Origin: Candidatus Methylomirabilota bacterium
Lineage (GTDB): Bacteria; Methylomirabilota; Methylomirabilia; Methylomirabilales; 2-02-FULL-66-22
NCBI GenBank assembly: GCA_016208645.1
Contig: JACQXP010000133.1
Coordinates: 1 to 5,293 of the forward strand
Direction: 5' to 3'
DNA: 5,293 nt
A model generated the notes under the pieces. That model was not told the origin of the DNA. It worked only from the letters and a program-made list of their open reading frames with translations, and did no database searches. Position 1 is the stretch's first letter. Each line of letters begins with the position of its first letter. This document shows, piece after piece, positions 1 through 5,265 of this stretch. The translations under genes and the position numbers were made by a program.

Positions 1-416
1 ATCCGGTCCGCCTCGATCCGCAGGGCCGTTTCCAGGTGCTCGCTGGGCAGCGTGATGTGGTAGGCGGTGGCGTCGAAGCCGGTGAAGGCGCTGTGGCGCC
101 CGCCGGCCAATTGCACGAGGCGATCAATCCCGCCCGGCTTCAGGCTGGCGGTGCCCTTGAACATCATGTGCTCGACCTGGTGGGAGATGCCCGTGATGCC
201 TGGCTGCTCGTTGCGGGAGCCCACCCGGTACCAGGTCCAGACGGCCACCGCGGGCGCCGCGTGGATCTCCTTGGTGAGGACCTTGAGGCCGTTCGGCAGG
301 ATGGTTTCCCGGACACCGGAATCTACATCAGCACCGGCGGCCGGGACAATGGCGGGAAGCAGGATTCCCAGGGAGACGAGGAGGCAGAAAGAGGAAACCG
401 TAGTTCGCGCGCGCAC
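1..416 (-). CDS. Exported M16 family zinc metalloprotease, N-terminal part (runs off the left edge)
   Basis: This is the N-terminal 138 codons of a pitrilysin/insulinase-type (M16) peptidase; the rest lies beyond base 1. The inverted zinc-binding motif HQVEH is at residues 79-83, within TGISHQVEHMMFKGT. In this family the two His residues bind zinc and the Glu is the catalytic base. Further family landmarks are the early NGLKVL strand (residues 42-47), GGRHSAFTGFDATAY after the active site, and the EADR motif at the window edge. The third zinc ligand, a Glu about 75 residues after the motif, is outside the window. I chose the GTG start at 416 because a GGAGG-like ribosome site precedes it and the first 29 residues form a signal peptide: Arg-rich start, hydrophobic stretch FCLLVSLGILLPAIVP, then an AAGA cleavage-type end. 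The product is therefore probably periplasmic or exported. It lies downstream of the ABC cluster on the same strand, probably as a separate transcription unit. Substrate unknown. Family assignment is very secure; the exact start is less so. Confidence 0.9.
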   Translation of the reverse strand, partial: MRARTTVSSFCLLVSLGILLPAIVPAAGADVDSGVRETILPNGLKVLTKEIHAAPAVAVWTWYRVGSRNEQPGITGISHQVEHMMFKGTASLKPGGIDRLVQLAGGRHSAFTGFDATAYHITLPSEHLETALRIEADR

Positions 417-418
417 AA

Positions 419-427
419 CCCCTCCCC
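419..427 (-). promoter_or_regulatory. Ribosome binding site supporting the GTG start of the M16 protease
   Basis: On the minus strand the sequence GGGGAGGGG sits two bases before the GTG at 416-414, giving a GGAGG core about four bases from the start codon. This supports GTG at 416 over the in-frame GTG at 449-447. The latter would place charged and glycine-rich residues ahead of the signal peptide and has no comparable purine run. Confidence 0.5.
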
Positions 428-447
428 GAAGGCGAAAAAACCCGCCC

Positions 448-476
448 ACGCTACCCGACCTCCCCGGGCGCGTCAA
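448..476 (-). promoter_or_regulatory. Possible sigma-70-like promoter for the M16 protease
   Basis: On the minus strand TTGACG (476-471, five of six bases matching the -35 consensus) is followed after exactly 17 bases by TAGCGT (453-448, a weak -10 with three of six matches). Transcription starting about 7 bases further on would leave a leader of about 25 bases before the GTG start. The spacing is ideal but the -10 box is poor. The same stretch, together with the T6 run at 440-435, could instead be read as a weak terminator (CGCCC/GGGCG stem). Low confidence. Confidence 0.3.
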
Positions 477-510
477 GCCATTTTCAGCGTCCTCCGGACC
501 TGCTGAATAT

Positions 511-531
511 GGGTAGCCCTGGGGGCTACCC
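511..531 (-). terminator. Perfect 9-bp hairpin over the stop codon of permease 2; candidate terminator
   Basis: Bases 511-519 (GGGTAGCCC) and 523-531 (GGGCTACCC) are exact reverse complements around a 3-base loop, giving a stable GC-rich hairpin. The TAG stop of the second permease (528-526) lies inside the stem. In the minus direction the hairpin is followed by CATATTCAG rather than a run of T, so it is not a textbook intrinsic terminator. It could still help end transcription or protect the 3' end of the ABC mRNA. The position, exactly at the end of the four-gene cluster, favours such a role. Confidence 0.45.
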
Positions 532-1707
532 GAGGTGCTTCTGGAACCGGAGGGCGGACAGGGTCAGGACACCCACCCCGAAGAGGAGCAGGGCCAGGGC
601 CTGCGGCCACAGCACCTCCAGCCCGACCCCTTTGAGGAAGATGCCGCGGATGATCACCAGGAAGTACCGGAGCGGGATGAGGTAACTGAGGACCTGGATC
701 GGCTCCGGCATGCTGGCGATGGGGAAGATGAATCCGGAGAGCAGCATGAAGGGCGGGTTCATGAAGAAGCCGAGCATCATGGCCTGCTGCTGGGTCTGGC
801 TCACCGTCGAGATGAGGAGGCCCAGGCCCAGCGTGGTCATGATGAAGAGACCCGAGAGGCCCAGCAGCAGGCCGACGCTCCCGGCGATGGGCACCCGGAA
901 CCAGAAGAGCCCGACCAGGATCACGATGAAGATGTCGGCGTAGCCGATGAGGACGAACGGGATGGCCTTGCCCAGCATGAGCTGATGGGCCTGGATCGGG
1001 CTGACGATCAACTGCTCGATGGTGCCCCGTTCCTTCTCCTTGACGATGGCGGTGGCGGTCATGGTCATGGTCACGATGGTCAGGATCAGGGCCACCACCC
1101 CGGGCACCATGTAGTTCACGCTCTTGAGGTCCGGGTTGAACCAGATCCGCACCGAGGGATCCACGGCGACCGGGGGGATGGATTTCGGCCCCAGACGCTC
1201 TAGGACGATCCGGGCGGACTCGGCGTTGACGATCTGGGTCACGTATCCCTGGGCCACGTTGGCCGTGTTGGAGTCGGTCCCGTCCAGGAGAAGCTGCACC
1301 GTCGCCGTCTCGCCCCGGGCGAGCCTGGCAGCGAAGCGGGGCGGGATCAGGACCCCGGCCCGCACCGCTCCCGAGTCCATGAGGTCTCGAATTCGCCGCT
1401 CGTCGGTCACGAGATAACGGATGTCGAAGTAGCCCGAGGTGGCAAACCGGTCGGCGAAGGCGCGGCTTTCCGGGGTCCGGTCCAGGTCGCAGATCACCGT
1501 GGCCAGGTGCTTGATATCAGACGAGACGGCGTAGCCCATGAGGATCAGTTGCAGGACCGGCAGGATGAGGAGGATGGGCAGCAGCCGCCGATCCCGGCGG
1601 ATTTGGATGAATTCCTTCCTGACCAACAATGAAAAACCGCGCAATGGGAAACCCGGTCTGGCTCCGGCAAATTGTCCGTTGTCAGTTGTCGGTTTGAGAT
1701 TGTTCAT
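526..1707 (-). CDS. ABC-2 type transporter permease 2 (YbhR/YhhJ-like)
   Basis: A 393-residue inner-membrane subunit of an ABC-2 exporter, with the fold expected for YbhS/YbhR/YhhJ proteins. An amphipathic VRKEFIQIRRD segment (29-39) precedes membrane helix 1 (about 43-62). A large extracytoplasmic domain follows (about 63-195, with LLDGTDSNTANVAQGY), then five more helices at about 199-222, 248-270, 275-300, 308-328 and 366-385. The cytoplasmic loop EKERGTIEQLIVSP (224-237) is the conserved coupling segment expected to contact the ATPase. The C-terminal RYFLVIIRGIFLKGVGLE (347-364) is nearly identical to permease 1, so the two are paralogues. The gene begins 19 bases after permease 1 ends. 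The ATG at 1707 has only GGGGA directly against it, within a hairpin, and gives about 20 extra residues compared with permease 1. TTG codons at residues 22, 27 or 28 are possible alternative starts. The substrate cannot be read from the sequence; E. coli relatives are linked to drug efflux. Confidence 0.93.
   Translation of the reverse strand: MNNLKPTTDNGQFAGARPGFPLRGFSLLVRKEFIQIRRDRRLLPILLILPVLQLILMGYAVSSDIKHLATVICDLDRTPESRAFADRFATSGYFDIRYLVTDERRIRDLMDSGAVRAGVLIPPRFAARLARGETATVQLLLDGTDSNTANVAQGYVTQIVNAESARIVLERLGPKSIPPVAVDPSVRIWFNPDLKSVNYMVPGVVALILTIVTMTMTATAIVKEKERGTIEQLIVSPIQAHQLMLGKAIPFVLIGYADIFIVILVGLFWFRVPIAGSVGLLLGLSGLFIMTTLGLGLLISTVSQTQQQAMMLGFFMNPPFMLLSGFIFPIASMPEPIQVLSYLIPLRYFLVIIRGIFLKGVGLEVLWPQALALLLFGVGVLTLSALRFQKHLG
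1672..1692 (-). repeat. Three 7-bp tandem units (TTGTCNG on the plus strand)
   Basis: On the plus strand TTGTCCG, TTGTCAG and TTGTCGG follow one another with an exact 7-base period. They fall in the first codons of permease 2 and encode a PTTDNGQ stretch with no counterpart in permease 1. Similar GACAACTGACAAC words occur as dispersed repeats in other genomes as far as I recall, which raises doubt about the annotated start of this gene. Confidence 0.5.
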
Positions 1708-1708
1708 T

Positions 1709-1725
1709 CCCCGCAGTCCGCGGGG
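1709..1725 (-). promoter_or_regulatory. Hairpin hiding the start region of permease 2 (possible translational coupling)
   Basis: The 19-base space between the permease genes contains CCCCGC, a 5-base loop and GCGGGG, a perfect 6-bp all-GC stem. It begins two bases after the permease 1 stop codon and ends one base before the permease 2 ATG. The only purine-rich ribosome site (GGGGA) lies in its 3' arm. A ribosome finishing permease 1 would open the stem, so it may tie the synthesis of the two subunits together. The structure is visible; the role is inferred. Confidence 0.4.
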
Positions 1726-1726
1726 C

Positions 1727-2863
1727 TCACTCCAGCCGCTTGCGGAACTTGGCGGAGCTGGCGACCAGCATGAACACGGCGAACACGCTCAGGAACACCA
1801 ATTCCTTCCAAAAAACGGCCAGGCCCACGCCCTTGAGGAAGATGCCGCGGATGACGACCAGGAAGTAGCGCGCCGGGACCAGATAGGTGATGGCCTGCAG
1901 GATCGGGGGCATGTTCTCGATGGGATAGAAGAAGCCCGAGAGGAGCAGGGCCGGCAGCATGGTGGCCAGGGTGGACAGTTGAAAGGCCACCTGGACGCTC
2001 TTCGTGGCGGCCGAGATGAACAGGCCGATCCCCAGGCCCCCCAGGAGGAAAATAGTCGAGGAGATCATCAACAGGGTCAGGCTGCCTCGCATGGGAACGC
2101 GGAACAAGAAGACGGCCACCAGCAGGATGAAGACCACATCCACCAGACCGATGACCACGTATGGCAGGATCTTGCCGATCATCAGCTCGTGGGGGCGCAG
2201 GGGGGAGGCGATGAGCCCCTCCATGGTCCCCCGCTCCCACTCCCGCGCGACGGTGAGGGAGGTCAGCATGGCGGCCAGCATCATGAGGATCACCGCGGTC
2301 AAACCGGGGATCAGGAAGTTGGAGCTCTTGAGTTCGGGGTTGTACCAGACCCAGGTGCGCAGCTCGATGGGCACGGGAGTCTCGAGCTTCGGCGCCACCA
2401 GAATCTGGGGGCGCAGATCCCGGGGGGTGAGTTCAGTGCTCTTCCCGATGGCGGCGATGTTGCCGACGGCGATGCTGGCCGTGTTGGAGTCGGAGCCGTC
2501 CACCACGAACTGGATGGGCGCCGGCCGGCCCGCGGCCAGGTTCTGGCTGAAGTCCTCGGGGATCACGAGTCCGACCTTGGCCTGCCCCGTATCAATGGCG
2601 CGCCGGAATTCACGCAGGCTTCCGACCTGGGCCGTCACCACGAAGTACTCGGTGCTGGTGAACCGGCGGACCAGCTCCCGCGCCGGGGACCGCCCGTCCC
2701 GGTCGTAGACCGCCAGCGGGACCCACTTCACGTCCGAGCTGATGCCGTACCCGTAGAGCAGGAGCATGAGGACCGGCATGACCAGGACGAAGCCGAGGTT
2801 GCGGGGGTCCCGCCAGATCTCCAGGAACTCTTTGCGCATGATGGGCCAGATGCGGGAGCTCAT
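1727..2863 (-). CDS. ABC-2 type transporter permease 1 (YbhS-like)
   Basis: A 378-residue membrane subunit of the exporter. Cytoplasmic MRKEFLEIWRDPRN (9-22) leads into helix 1 (about 23-41). A large outer domain follows (about 42-180, including VVDGSDSNTASIAVGN), then helices at about 183-205, 231-254, 261-285, 295-314 and 350-369. The loop EWERGTMEGLIASPLRPHEL (208-227) is the conserved coupling element for the ATPase, and RYFLVVIRGIFLKGVGL (332-348) marks the family. The start is well defined: the ATG at 2863 overlaps the ATPase 2 stop in the classic ATGA arrangement, and GAGGTG lies about 6 bases upstream. The frame stays open for another 110 codons upstream, but that part is antisense-frame sequence within the ATPase gene and rich in Gly, Pro and Arg, so I excluded it. 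It should pair with permease 2 as a heterodimeric pore, although a homodimer cannot be excluded. Confidence 0.95.
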   Translation of the reverse strand: MSSRIWPIMRKEFLEIWRDPRNLGFVLVMPVLMLLLYGYGISSDVKWVPLAVYDRDGRSPARELVRRFTSTEYFVVTAQVGSLREFRRAIDTGQAKVGLVIPEDFSQNLAAGRPAPIQFVVDGSDSNTASIAVGNIAAIGKSTELTPRDLRPQILVAPKLETPVPIELRTWVWYNPELKSSNFLIPGLTAVILMMLAAMLTSLTVAREWERGTMEGLIASPLRPHELMIGKILPYVVIGLVDVVFILLVAVFLFRVPMRGSLTLLMISSTIFLLGGLGIGLFISAATKSVQVAFQLSTLATMLPALLLSGFFYPIENMPPILQAITYLVPARYFLVVIRGIFLKGVGLAVFWKELVFLSVFAVFMLVASSAKFRKRLE

Positions 2864-3798
2864 GCACCCACCTCGCGGGTCACCAGGGAGACGAAGACGT
2901 CCTCCAGCGAGGGGACGATGGTCTCCACGCGGCGTGCCGCGATGCCCCGGGCTGTTAGACTGGCCTGGAGGGTTGGGATGGCCTCTGACGAGTCCACCGT
3001 AACGTGCAGCGCGGCGCCGAACATCGCCGCCTCGCGGGCCAGCGGGTGGGTCTGGAGGACCGTCAGGGCGGGGAGGAGCTGCCCCGGCTCGACCTCCACC
3101 TCCACCAGGCTGCCTTGCAGGCCGGCCTTCAGCCGGGCGGGCGGCCCCGTGGCGATCAGGCGGCCCTGGTAGATGAAGGCGAGGGCGTGGCAATGCTCCG
3201 CCTCGTCCATGTAGTGGGTGGTGACGAGGACCGCCGTGCCGGCCGCCGCCATGGCCCGGATCAGGTCCCAGAACTGGCGCCGCGAGATGGGGTCCACGCC
3301 GGCCGTGGGCTCGTCCAGGAAGAGGACGGAGGGCCGGTGGAGGATGGCCGAGGCGAGGGCCAGGCGCTGCCGCAGGCCACCCGGGAGATCCCGGGCCAGG
3401 ACGTTCCGGTACGAAGCCAGGCCCCCCAGGGCCATGACCTCCTCCCGCCGCGCCGCGCCGCCGGGACCGGCCAGGCCGTAGATCCCGGCGAAGAAATCCA
3501 GGTTCTCCTGGACCGTCAGCTCCTCGTACAGGGAGAACTTCTGGGACATGTAGCCGATGTTTTCCCGCACCCGCTCGGGCTGCCGCGCGACGTCGAAGCC
3601 GGCGACCCTTCCTGTCCCCGCGGTCGGAAGCAGGATCCCGCAGAGCATCCGGATCGTCGTGGATTTCCCGGACCCGTTGGGGCCGAGGAAGCCAAAGACC
3701 TCGCCGCGGCGCACCTGGAAGCTCACGCGGTCCACGGCCACGAACCGGCCGAACCGCTTGGTGATGTCAGTCACCTCGATGGCAAGCTCGGAGTTCAA
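2860..3798 (-). CDS. ABC transporter ATP-binding protein 2 (C-terminal-half YbhF-like)
   Basis: A 312-residue cytoplasmic ATPase that drives the ABC-2 exporter. Motifs in order: Walker A GPNGSGKST (39-47), Q-loop Gln86 in YMSQKFSLYEELTV, signature LPGGLRQR (138-145), Walker B VLFLDEP with catalytic Glu163, D-loop GVD (167-169) and H-loop His195 in TTHYMDEAEHC. The signature has Pro instead of the usual Ser; related sequences such as the C-terminal half of E. coli YbhF have LPLG at this place as I recall, so this is probably a family trait and not decay. A C-terminal domain of about 85 residues ends with PSLEDVFVSL, typical of DrrA/YbhF-type ATPases. No ATG or GTG precedes the domain in frame. 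The TTG at 3798, with AGGGA seven bases upstream, is the best start, followed by LAIEVTDITKRFG. The gene overlaps permease 1 by 4 bases. It is separated from ATPase 1 by a repeat-filled gap. Confidence 0.95.
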   Translation of the reverse strand: MNSELAIEVTDITKRFGRFVAVDRVSFQVRRGEVFGFLGPNGSGKSTTIRMLCGILLPTAGTGRVAGFDVARQPERVRENIGYMSQKFSLYEELTVQENLDFFAGIYGLAGPGGAARREEVMALGGLASYRNVLARDLPGGLRQRLALASAILHRPSVLFLDEPTAGVDPISRRQFWDLIRAMAAAGTAVLVTTHYMDEAEHCHALAFIYQGRLIATGPPARLKAGLQGSLVEVEVEPGQLLPALTVLQTHPLAREAAMFGAALHVTVDSSEAIPTLQASLTARGIAARRVETIVPSLEDVFVSLVTREVGA

Positions 3799-3812
3799 GG
3801 CGGAATCCCTGG

Positions 3813-3850
3813 TCCCCCCACCCTCGCCCTCCCCCGCACGGGGGGAGGGA
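3813..3850 (+). repeat. GC-rich palindromic repeat, copy A
   Basis: A 38-base unit consisting of a C-rich arm (CCCCCCACCCTCG) followed by an imperfect hairpin of the form CCCTCCCCC, short loop, GGGGGAGGG. It matches copy C in 36 of 38 positions in the same orientation and copy B in the opposite orientation. It lies 15 bases upstream of the ATPase 2 start, so the folded structure could affect translation of that gene. Confidence 0.8.
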
Positions 3851-3950
3851 GACGATGGTGCGAGGGCGTCAAAGCGGACCTGATGACTTCCAGCCGACAG
3901 TCACCAATGGCAGCCAGCCAACCGACAGGGCCATTTCTCGGATCAATTCT

Positions 3951-3989
3951 TCCCTCCCCCCGTCGCGGGGGAGGGCCGGGGTGGGGGGG
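3951..3989 (-). repeat. GC-rich palindromic repeat, copy B (inverted)
   Basis: Read on the minus strand this 39-base unit is the same repeat as A and C, with two substitutions in the C-rich arm and one inserted base in the loop relative to A. It is inverted relative to both. Its outer edge directly touches the TGA stop codon of the DUF559 remnant (3992-3990). Confidence 0.8.
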
Positions 3990-4202
3990 TCACCTTCGCG
4001 ACAGCACCTCCCTGATGGCCTCCCTCACTGCGTCAGTCTCATTCAGCACTTGATGGTTCCAGAATCGCAGGACGCGAAAGCCCTGACGTTCCAACCACGC
4101 CGAGCGCTCTGTATCCCTGGCGACCTGCTCGGCGTGTTGCCCTCCGTCAAGCTCCACAATCAGCTTCTTTTCAAGACAGGCAATGGCGCGGTCGCTGCTC
4201 AT
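3990..4202 (-). pseudogene. DUF559 (Vsr-like endonuclease fold) gene remnant, N-terminus missing
   Basis: From an ATG at 4202 to a TGA at 3992-3990 this encodes 70 residues matching the C-terminal part of DUF559 proteins, whose fold resembles the very-short-patch-repair endonuclease Vsr. The diagnostic blocks are LEKKLIVELDGGQHAEQ (10-26), DTERSAWLERQGFRVLRFWN (30-49) and the end VLNETDAVREAIREVL (52-67). Full-length members are about 110-130 residues and carry, just before this point, a region with a DFAC-like motif holding a catalytic Asp. Here that position reads AIAC and everything upstream is replaced by repeat C, so the core is incomplete and activity is doubtful. The frame stays open far upstream, through the repeats into antisense of ATPase 1, but that part has no DUF559 similarity. 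The C-terminal half shows no frameshift, which suggests recent truncation or a retained small product. Confidence 0.75.
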
Positions 4203-4240
4203 TCCCCCCACCCTCGCCCTCCCCCACAAGGGGGGAGGGA
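4203..4240 (+). repeat. GC-rich palindromic repeat, copy C
   Basis: A 38-base unit identical to copy A except for two bases in and near the loop, in the same orientation as A and inverted relative to B. It begins at the base immediately next to the ATG of the DUF559 remnant, so copies B and C frame that fragment as inverted repeats. Confidence 0.8.
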
Positions 4241-4248
4241 CTTGTGAT

Positions 4249-4271
4249 GCCTCCCCCGCAGGTGGGGAGGG
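4249..4271 (+). repeat. Partial copy D of the palindromic repeat
   Basis: Only the hairpin half of the repeat is present: CCTCCCC, a short loop, then GGGGAGGGA, 8 bases beyond copy C. The C-rich arm seen in A, B and C is absent. The ending GGGAGGGA is shared with A and C. It could be a truncated copy or an independent member of the palindrome family. Confidence 0.6.
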
Positions 4272-4314
4272 AATGACAACCGATCGGAGAATCTCGAGGA
4301 GTCGCGAGTGTTCA

Positions 4315-5265
4315 CTACTGCAACGGAGTGCTGCGAGACTGGTCGCGCAGCAGCGTGACGAAGACGTCTTCCAGACTGGGCACGATGGCGCGGAGCTGGG
4401 CGTCGGGGAACCCCTGGCGCTCCAGGGCCGCTCGGATGCGGGGCAGGTCCCGCTCCGCGTCGGCGACCAGCAGGTGGAGCGCATCGCCGAAGACCTGGGC
4501 CTCTCGCACCTCGGAGAGACGGTTGAGGAGCGGCGCGGCTGCCTCGGGCGCCGGCCCCCGCAACTCCAGGAGGGTTCCCGGCAGGAGGCGCCGGAGGCCC
4601 GCCGGGTCCTCGCAGGCGATCAGGCGGCCATGATCCATCATGCCCACCCGGTGACAGCGCTCCGCCTCGTCCAGGTACGGCGTGCTGACCAGAAGGGTCA
4701 GGCCCTGCTGGAGGAGCTGGTAGATCAGCAGCCAGAAGTCGCGGCGCGAGACCGGATCCACGCCGATGGTGGGCTCGTCCAGGAACAGGACCTCAGGGCG
4801 GTGGATCAGGGCGGCGCAGAGGGCCAGCTTCTGCCGCATCCCGCCCGAGAGATTGCGGGCCAGGCGCTTGGCGTAGGGTTCCAGGCGGCTGAAGGCCAAG
4901 AGGTCCGCCATCCGCCGATCCCGCTCCGCCCGCGGGACGCCGAAGAGATCCGCGTGAAACCGGAGGTTCTCGTGGACCGTGAGGTCGGCGTACAGGCTGC
5001 TGCTCTGCGGGACGTAGCCGATGCGCGGACGAACCGACTCGGGGTCCCTTGTGACATCCCGGCCCAAGATCAGGGCCGAGCCGGCCGTGGCCTGCATCAC
5101 GCCCGTGAGGAGGCGCAGGGTCGTGGTCTTGCCCGCGCCGTCGGGGCCCACCAGGCCGAAGATCTCGCCCCGCGACACCGAGAGAGAGAGGGCGTCCACG
5201 GCGGTCAGGTCGCCGAACCGCTTGGTCAATCCCCTGGCCTCGATGGCCGGCAGGGTATCTACCAT
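4315..5265 (-). CDS. ABC transporter ATP-binding protein 1 (N-terminal-half YbhF-like)
   Basis: A 316-residue cytoplasmic ATPase and the first complete gene of the cluster. Motifs in order: AIEARGLTKRFG start of the domain (7-18), Walker A GPDGAGKTT (40-48), Q-loop Gln87 in YVPQSSSLYADLTV, canonical signature LSGGMRQK (139-146), Walker B VLFLDEP with Glu164, and D-loop GVD (168-170). At the H-loop position there is STPYLDEAERC, with Pro196 where most ABC ATPases have a His. The matching half of E. coli YbhF also lacks this His as I recall, so this is likely a family feature. The C-terminal domain ends with PSLEDVFVTLLRDQ, as in ATPase 2. The ATG at 5265 is preceded by an AAGAAAAAGAG purine run that may serve as ribosome site. 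ATPase 1 and ATPase 2 together should equal the fused two-domain YbhF and act as a heterodimer on the two permeases. Confidence 0.95.
   Translation of the reverse strand: MVDTLPAIEARGLTKRFGDLTAVDALSLSVSRGEIFGLVGPDGAGKTTTLRLLTGVMQATAGSALILGRDVTRDPESVRPRIGYVPQSSSLYADLTVHENLRFHADLFGVPRAERDRRMADLLAFSRLEPYAKRLARNLSGGMRQKLALCAALIHRPEVLFLDEPTIGVDPVSRRDFWLLIYQLLQQGLTLLVSTPYLDEAERCHRVGMMDHGRLIACEDPAGLRRLLPGTLLELRGPAPEAAAPLLNRLSEVREAQVFGDALHLLVADAERDLPRIRAALERQGFPDAQLRAIVPSLEDVFVTLLRDQSRSTPLQ

Larger units (their letters stand above)
3799..4314. other. 516-base gap between the two ATPase genes, filled with palindromic repeats and a nuclease-gene remnant
   Basis: The other junctions of the cluster are -4 and +19 bases, so this gap stands out. 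From left to right it holds repeat A (3813-3850), about 100 bases in which I recognise nothing (3851-3950), inverted repeat B (3951-3989), a DUF559 remnant (3990-4202), repeat C (4203-4240), a shorter copy D (4249-4271) and about 43 plain bases before the ATPase 1 stop. I see no promoter or T-run terminator. The simplest reading is repeat-associated DNA inserted between two genes once adjacent. Transcripts crossing it would fold strongly and may attenuate or need an internal promoter. Confidence 0.7.

Noticed and set aside
36..516. Two overlapping plus-strand open frames opposite the M16 gene
   Set aside because: The minus strand has an unmistakable HXXEH protease with signal peptide and ribosome site; the plus frames show no domain or start signals.
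1538..3172. Long plus-strand open frame of 544 codons over both permeases and ATPase 2
   Set aside because: It is antisense to genes with clear motifs and its translation is low-complexity, rich in His, Gln, Asp, Glu and Gly, as expected from the reverse strand of GC-rich coding DNA.
2864..3193. Upstream extension of permease 1 by 110 codons
   Set aside because: It lies wholly inside ATPase 2 in another frame and is Gly/Pro/Arg-rich. The ATGA overlap with a good ribosome site marks the real start.
3370..3387. LPGGL signature as evidence that ATPase 2 is inactive
   Set aside because: All other motifs are intact and the same Pro is, as I recall, normal in YbhF-type C-terminal ATPase halves, so decay is unlikely.
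3004..4053. Plus-strand open frame of 349 codons
   Set aside because: It is antisense to ATPase 2 and runs into the repeat region. It has no recognisable domain and a biased composition.
3922..4196. Shared word (CGAC-N-G-N-GCCATT) left of repeat B on the plus strand and left of repeat C on the minus strand
   Set aside because: The match is only about 12 of 14 bases and lies on opposite sides of the repeat when copies are aligned, so chance is the simplest explanation.
3813..4271. Repeat cluster as a CRISPR array
   Set aside because: There are only three to four units, in mixed orientation, with spacings of about 100, 213 and 8 bases and a coding fragment between two of them.
4203..4484. Upstream extension of the DUF559 open frame through the repeats into ATPase 1
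   Set aside because: The extra residues come from repeat DNA and from another frame of the ATPase gene; they do not resemble the missing DUF559 N-terminus.
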